A DNA stretch of 26,680 nt. Source: Candidatus Saccharimonadota bacterium. GTDB lineage: Bacteria; Patescibacteriota; Saccharimonadia; Saccharimonadales; UBA7683. The translations under genes were made by a program, and so were the position numbers. The notes beneath the pieces are model-generated. The model made no database searches, was not told the DNA's origin, and saw nothing but the letters and a program-made list of their open reading frames with translations. Below, one piece after another: positions 23,505 to 26,680 of the stretch. Numbering within the stretch: the stretch's first letter is position 1; every line of letters begins with the position of its first letter. Location: assembly GCA_018061375.1 (NCBI GenBank), contig JAGOUG010000005.1, positions 1-26,680 of the forward strand. Direction: 5' to 3'.

Positions 23505-23591
23505 ATTCCTGCGGAGCCAGGAATCTTTAATGTGTTGGGTTCTGAATCGTTTGCCCTTCGTAGGTTTACTCCGAAGAACGGGAGCTCAGAA
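23505..23591 (-). promoter_or_regulatory. additional folded leader segment between the T-box terminator and thrS
   Basis: After the terminator the leader can form TTCTGA/TCAGAA (23586-23591/23540-23545), competing inner hairpins CTCC/GGAG (23581-23584/23569-23572) and CTTCG/CGAAG (23572-23576/23556-23560), and a 7 bp hairpin ATTCCTG/CAGGAAT (23505-23524) ending 7 nt before the likely ribosome binding site AGAAAGG (23492-23498). Its role is not known. Confidence 0.45.
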
Positions 23592-23595
23592 TGAC

Positions 23596-23753
23596 AAAAA
23601 CACGCTACAAGACGAATAATTTCATCTGTTAGCGTGTTTCGGGCCCAGGTATCCAGGCGGTTCCACCGAAATCTTTTACTTATATCAGCACGATTACGTC
23701 CGTTCTGATCTTGCCAACGAAGCTCGGTAGTTCGTTACACTACGTCAATACTT
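23596..23753 (-). promoter_or_regulatory. T-box riboswitch leader of thrS
   Basis: All T-box parts are visible on the minus strand. The T-box bulge UGGAACC (23659-23665) is flanked by helix A1 UUUCGG/CCGAAA (23666-23671/23637-23642) and helix A2 GCCUGG/CUGGGC with loop AUAC (23643-23658): a textbook antiterminator. The competing terminator follows (23596-23639), a 10 bp stem AAACACGCTA/TAGCGTGTTT with a T-run. Upstream is a stem at 23684-23709 (Stem III position) and a very short Stem I (23716-23736) whose 9-nt loop contains ACC (23726-23728), a Thr codon, fitting a terminal-loop specifier as in ultrashort-Stem-I T-boxes. Uncharged tRNA-Thr would favour readthrough into thrS. Overlap of antiterminator and terminator is only 3-4 nt. 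Confidence 0.85.
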
Positions 23754-23759
23754 ATATAT

Positions 23760-23768
23760 AGTATACCA
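23760..23768 (-). promoter_or_regulatory. extended -10 promoter of the thrS cluster
   Basis: The minus strand reads TGGTATACT (-10 at 23760-23765). Transcription would start near 23753, just before the T-box Stem I. No good -35 is seen. It lies immediately after the stop codon of the gene at 23774. Confidence 0.6.
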
Positions 23769-23773
23769 GAATC

Positions 23774-24187
23774 TTATTCAGGAGACGCACCGAGTTCATC
23801 TTGAGCAAGTTGTAGAGTATTTAGCGCCTTGGTCACCCATTCAGGCTGGTCTTCTCCACTAAGGTAATCCCACGATTCACGCGTATCTCTATGAATGATC
23901 TCTAGATGCTGCTCCGGATCATCTGCACCGCTACCTCCATCGACAACTCGGAACTCCACTCTTTCAACCTCGGGTGTTGTTAGCCACACCTGGAATCTCT
24001 TGTGTGTCCATGAGTTATCCCGACTAAAATCTGCTATCTTAACCGGCAAGTTGCCTGCAAAGACACCTGTTTTTTCACCAGAATCACCCCTCTTACCTCC
24101 TATACCTTCGTATATTGACTCACAAGCCAACGCAACTGGGCTCGGTCTAGCTGCAATTTCCTGTTCAATTTTCATTCTCTCTGACAT
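23774..24187 (-). CDS. hypothetical soluble protein
   Basis: A 137 aa protein of no recognised family, soluble and acidic, with a probable beta-rich middle (WTHKRFQVWLTTPEVERVEFRVVDGG) and an amphipathic C-terminal helix (EWVTKALNTLQLAQDELG). AGGAGG lies 9 nt before the ATG, supporting the start. It stands between tRNA-Val and the thrS promoter on the same strand; no functional link is evident. Confidence 0.65.
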   Translation of the reverse strand: MSERMKIEQEIAARPSPVALACESIYEGIGGKRGDSGEKTGVFAGNLPVKIADFSRDNSWTHKRFQVWLTTPEVERVEFRVVDGGSGADDPEQHLEIIHRDTRESWDYLSGEDQPEWVTKALNTLQLAQDELGASPE

Positions 24188-24289
24188 AAATGCTGTCCTC
24201 CTACTTTGTAAGTATTATTTAGAGTCATTATTAAGGCAAGCATAAATAGTAAGAGTGGTTTGAAAATAGCAGATATCTCATAAAACAAA

Positions 24290-24309
24290 AATCCCGAACA
24301 AGCGGGATT
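24290..24309 (-). terminator. terminator after tRNA-Val
   Basis: Minus strand: AATCCCG (24303-24309) pairs with CGGGATT (24290-24296), loop of 6 nt, followed by TTTTGTTTT. It starts 7 nt after the tRNA CCA end. Confidence 0.85.
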
Positions 24310-24316
24310 CTTATTT

Positions 24317-24393
24317 TGGTGGGCGATGGAGGATTCGAACCTCCCACCTCCACAACGTCAATGTGGCGCTCTAGCCAAATGAGCTAATCGCCC
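24317..24393 (-). tRNA. tRNA-Val, anticodon GAC, CCA encoded
   Basis: A complete cloverleaf on the minus strand: acceptor GGGCGAT/ATCGCCC, D-stem GCTC/GAGC, anticodon stem CCACA/TGTGG with loop TTGACGT (anticodon GAC, reading GUC and GUU), T-stem GGAGG/CCTCC with TTCGAAT loop, discriminator A and encoded CCA. 77 nt with CCA. Confidence 0.97.
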
Positions 24394-24447
24394 GCACACC
24401 AAATGAACTCATTTATACTACCAAAAACAGGGGTAACTTTCAACTTC

Positions 24448-24456
24448 TGCTATACT
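24448..24456 (+). promoter_or_regulatory. extended -10 promoter placed for a leaderless mRNA
   Basis: TGCTATACT (-10 at 24451-24456). The ATG at 24463 begins 7 nt after the -10, where transcription itself should start. No ribosome binding site precedes the ATG. Confidence 0.55.
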
Positions 24457-24462
24457 TTAATC

Positions 24463-24897
24463 ATGAAGAAATATCCTTTCCATGAATGGCTTGCGATGCC
24501 AAAAGAGTCCAAAACATGGCACGAGGACGATATCGCTGATGAGTTTAGTGAACTCCAGGAGGCAAAAGGCCTTATCAACAAATGGAGCGAGTTATCAGAT
24601 GTAGTTTACACTGTGGACCGTGCTCGGTGGAGCGGTCATACATTTGACTACCCCATCCCCGGGCACACGGTAGCAATCGGCTATCTCTATATGTACCCAA
24701 AGTACACTATGCGATTTCTCTTTTTTAGGCGAGCCGGCAAGAAACTAGACCCGATTAGCGATATTCGCCAAGTGAGAAATCCAAAAAAGGTCCACAAGCT
24801 ACATCATATCGCCAAAAAACATAACCTCGATCCCAAAAAATTTGAGGAAATCTGCACCAAACAATATCGCCACTGGCGCTTTGTGCTTCCTAAATAA
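24463..24897 (+). CDS. conserved-looking hypothetical protein, probably leaderless
   Basis: A 144 aa basic protein, family not recognised. It begins MKKYPFHEWLAMPKE, has an aromatic middle (HTVAIGYLYMYPKYTMRFLFFRR) and a Lys/His-rich C-terminal part (KKVHKLHHIAKKHNLDPKKFEEICTK) that may bind nucleic acid. The frame is open from an ATG at 24403, but the ATG at 24463 is preferred because the TGCTATACT -10 box lies inside the longer version and would start transcription at the later ATG. The next gene is convergent, 15 nt away. Function unknown. Confidence 0.65.
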   Translation: MKKYPFHEWLAMPKESKTWHEDDIADEFSELQEAKGLINKWSELSDVVYTVDRARWSGHTFDYPIPGHTVAIGYLYMYPKYTMRFLFFRRAGKKLDPISDIRQVRNPKKVHKLHHIAKKHNLDPKKFEEICTKQYRHWRFVLPK

Positions 24898-24912
24898 GGT
24901 GGTCAGAGTGAG

Positions 24913-25335
24913 TTACCGAGCTTGTTGCCACTGGTCAACTAGCTCCATGTCGCGCAGGTCCTTTGGGCGCGCTGTTGCATGCTTCCACTTCATAAGCTCA
25001 TCGAGGGGCATACAAGGAACACCCTCCACAACCTCCGGTTCACTAAAGTAGGAGGCGATGTTCGGTTGCCAGCCCGGGCAATCCCAATCCAAAAAAGCCT
25101 GCACCTCGGTATCTAATACCACTCCTAACAGATGTGGATTTTGACCGTTAAAACTCGTTTGGCGCCAAAGGTCATCTTGAAAGTACCCTACACAGTCTTT
25201 ACTGACAAACACCTCAATGTCGTGGGCCTCTCTGATACCGAGCAGAGCCAGGCAGGCCCCACCAAACACAGCGAACTTTCCACTAGGTAGGGCTAGTTCT
25301 TTAACAACATTGACTACTTTTTCTGCATTAGCCAT
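24913..25335 (-). CDS. nucleotidyltransferase-like protein
   Basis: A 140 aa protein resembling small nucleotidyltransferase-fold proteins (AbiEii-like or DUF6036-like): SGKFAVFGGACLALLGIREAHDIEVFVS, where GG and Asp39-x-Glu41 stand where the fold has its nucleotide and metal residues, then MPLDELMKWKHATARPKDLRDMELV, the usual helix with KxxAxRxKDxxD. The match is by pattern only. Related proteins act as toxins or as tRNA- or drug-modifying enzymes; no antitoxin gene lies next to it here. It overlaps tgt by 8 nt and has no ribosome binding site of its own, so it is probably co-translated with tgt. Confidence 0.7.
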   Translation of the reverse strand: MANAEKVVNVVKELALPSGKFAVFGGACLALLGIREAHDIEVFVSKDCVGYFQDDLWRQTSFNGQNPHLLGVVLDTEVQAFLDWDCPGWQPNIASYFSEPEVVEGVPCMPLDELMKWKHATARPKDLRDMELVDQWQQAR

Positions 25336-26407
25336 TGTTGCGGTACACTTCGCAGATTCGTTGGAGGTAGCGGATATTATGGATTGAGGCTAGAGTGCCC
25401 GCAAGTGGCTCCCCTACTTTAAATTGATGTCTTAAAAAGCCTCGAGAAAAGCCTCTTGTGCACGCATAGCAGTCACACCCGGTCTCAATTACATCTGTTA
25501 TATGTGTGTGAACCTCCGATTTTAAGTTAAGCCGTTTATCACCAGATACCCAAACACTGCCATGGCGGGCGTTTCGGGTTGGCAGTACACAGTCGAGCAT
25601 ATCAATACCGCATTCAATCGCCTTTCTGAGATCTCGTGGGTCGCCTACCCCTAGTAAAAATCGTGGCCGGGCAGAATTGTCATACAACGGGGCAAGATAT
25701 TCCAGCATTTCGTGCATTTCTTCAGTGCTTTCGCCTACCGAAAGACCCCCAATTGCAATTCCACCAACAGATGAGGCCTGGACAATTTCGAGGCTTTTTT
25801 TGCGAAGTTCTTTATCAAGTCCGCCCTGTACCACGCCAAATAACAACGGCTTTTCTTCATCTGATAGATCTTTGGTAAGGCGATCGAACTCTGCAATACT
25901 GCGTTCAAGCCAGCGGTGCGTACGCTCGAACGCCTCTAATGTGCGTTCTCTCCCGACAGCATCAAGTGAAACAACGTCATCAAACGCAACCATCATGTCA
26001 GCCCCAAGCTTCATTTGTATCTGTATAGATTTTTCAGGAGAAAGAAAAATCGTATCACCGGTCCGAGGATCTTTAAATGTCACCCCCTCTTCAGTAATCT
26101 TATTAATATGACTGAGTGAAAAGACCTGAAACCCACCAGAATCTGTTAAAAGCGGAAGGCTCTGACCTGTAAAGGCATGCAGACCACCGAGTTCTGCCAC
26201 TACATCCTCCCCGGGCATAAGATGAAGATGATACGTATTAGCGAGTACTACACCAACGCCAGTAGACTGCACCATCTCTGGCGTGAGACTTTTAACAGCG
26301 CCTCTGGTGCCATCTGGCATAAACGTAGGAGTAGGAATCTCATAACTACGCACCTTTAGCACTCCGGTGCGGCTGAAAGCGCTTATTTTTTTAGATTCTG
26401 TAAACAT
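25328..26407 (-). CDS. tgt: queuine/preQ1 tRNA-ribosyltransferase
   Basis: Tgt exchanges guanine 34 in GUN anticodons for preQ1 (bacterial type). The 359 aa protein has the general base Asp in LLTDSGGFQVFSL, the substrate region MMVAFDDVVSLD (the bacterial form usually reads FDECTPYP here), GVVQGG, GGLSVGE, the nucleophile Asp in DMLDCVLPTRNARHGSVW and the zinc site CDCYACTRGFSRGFLRHQF...H. The frame is open up to 26467, but the ATG at 26407 gives the normal N-terminus (FSRTGVLKVRSYEIPTPTFMPDGT) and lies 7 nt after a TATACT box, so the mRNA would be leaderless. No queuosine synthesis genes are in the window, so the base may come from uptake. Confidence 0.95.
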   Translation of the reverse strand: MFTESKKISAFSRTGVLKVRSYEIPTPTFMPDGTRGAVKSLTPEMVQSTGVGVVLANTYHLHLMPGEDVVAELGGLHAFTGQSLPLLTDSGGFQVFSLSHINKITEEGVTFKDPRTGDTIFLSPEKSIQIQMKLGADMMVAFDDVVSLDAVGRERTLEAFERTHRWLERSIAEFDRLTKDLSDEEKPLLFGVVQGGLDKELRKKSLEIVQASSVGGIAIGGLSVGESTEEMHEMLEYLAPLYDNSARPRFLLGVGDPRDLRKAIECGIDMLDCVLPTRNARHGSVWVSGDKRLNLKSEVHTHITDVIETGCDCYACTRGFSRGFLRHQFKVGEPLAGTLASIHNIRYLQRICEVYRNNG

Positions 26408-26414
26408 TATTAGT

Positions 26415-26443
26415 AGTATACTCCACCTCTGTTTTATACACAA
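26415..26443 (-). promoter_or_regulatory. promoter of tgt, leaderless arrangement
   Basis: Minus strand: TTGTGT (26438-26443), 17 nt spacer, TATACT (26415-26420). The ATG starts 8 nt after the -10, so transcription should begin at or just before it. Confidence 0.6.
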
Positions 26444-26550
26444 GAAATACAACATTTTCCACAGCAAAGTTGCGTAAAAAATGCGCCTCGTGATATGATT
26501 AATTCTTGTCGGGCCAGAAATTTAATAATAAAGGTCGAAGTCTGACAATA

Positions 26551-26579
26551 TTGACAAACTAACTAGCTTATGCTAGTAT
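26551..26579 (+). promoter_or_regulatory. promoter of the gene at 26588
   Basis: Perfect -35 TTGACA (26551-26556), 17 nt spacer ending in TGC, -10 TAGTAT (26574-26579). Transcription would start near 26586, two bases before the ATG at 26588. A perfect inverted repeat (26562-26577) covers the spacer and most of the -10. Confidence 0.7.
26562..26577. repeat. inverted repeat over the spacer and -10, possible operator
   Basis: ACTAGC-TTAT-GCTAGT, a perfect 6+6 dyad. Its position between -35 and -10 is where a repressor would block RNA polymerase. It may be chance. Confidence 0.35.
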
Positions 26580-26587
26580 TGGAGTAC

Positions 26588-26680
26588 ATGAGTAACAAAC
26601 CCATGAAACACCAGAAGTCAGAGCTCGAAAAGTTTAAATTATTCTTTGAAGAGACTCCAGCCGCTAACCCAGTGTCAGCG
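26588..26680 (+). CDS. start of an unidentified protein gene (cut by the window end)
   Basis: 31 codons open to the right edge, beginning MSNKPMKHQKSELEKFKLFF, Lys-rich and hydrophilic. It is supported by a strong promoter ending 8 nt before the ATG and by GGAG 3 nt before it, too close for a normal ribosome binding site, so translation may be leaderless. Too short to identify. Confidence 0.6.
   Translation, partial: MSNKPMKHQKSELEKFKLFFEETPAANPVSA

Noticed and set aside
24403..24462. Longer version of the hypothetical gene starting at 24403
   Set aside because: The -10 box for this gene lies inside that extension, and the extension has no ribosome binding site.
24913..25335. Toxin-antitoxin pair
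   Set aside because: The nucleotidyltransferase-like gene has no small antitoxin partner next to it; its neighbours are tgt and a convergent gene.

Overview
The window looks like a chromosomal segment of a candidate phyla radiation bacterium, most probably Candidatus Saccharibacteria (TM7). The evidence is the 5' end of a 16S rRNA gene, the style of the protein set (short L28 and L20, a VirD4/TraG-like ATPase with a small Pro/Gln-rich partner, a DUF11 surface protein ending in LPSTG) and the compact overlapping genes. TGA is used as an ordinary stop (gyrA, alkyltransferase-like gene), so the UGA-glycine code of Gracilibacteria/Absconditabacteria does not apply. The lineage is inferred from sequence features, not from a search.

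Layout. 1-5510 (minus): gyrB, gyrA and a PAP2-like membrane protein form one operon that runs towards the 16S gene. 5593-8270 (plus): a large secreted, LPSTG-anchored DUF11 protein overlaps a small membrane protein by 4 nt. 8320-12126 (minus): a VirD4/TraG-like ATPase, its Pro/Gln-rich partner and a four-helix membrane protein. 12139-13126: almost 1 kb without protein genes but full of base-paired structure; wobble pairs show the minus strand is the RNA strand. 13127-15778 (plus): comM behind a possible attenuator, then infC-rpmI-rplT, with infC starting at an AUA codon. 15834-16168 (minus): RNase P RNA. 16574-16703 (minus): a 6S-like RNA. 16807-16998 (plus): rpmB. 17067-18306 (minus): a degenerate metallo-beta-lactamase-fold protein and a winged-helix/nucleotidyltransferase regulator. 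18372-23483 (minus): thrS, an alkyltransferase-like gene, miaA, murT and gatD, tightly packed behind a T-box leader (23596-23753). 23774-26407: a hypothetical gene, tRNA-Val(GAC), a hypothetical gene (plus), a nucleotidyltransferase-like gene and tgt. 26588 to the end: the start of another plus-strand gene.

The window is mostly information processing (gyrase, ribosomal proteins, IF3, RNase P, ThrRS, tRNA modification by MiaA and Tgt), with lipid II amidation (MurT/GatD), competence (ComM) and surface or DNA-transfer functions. Its most notable content is RNA: an unassigned structured RNA of about 750 nt, a T-box leader with a very short Stem I, a 6S-like RNA beside rpmB, and a repeated extended -10 promoter (TGnTATACT-like), often placed so that the mRNA would be leaderless or nearly so.
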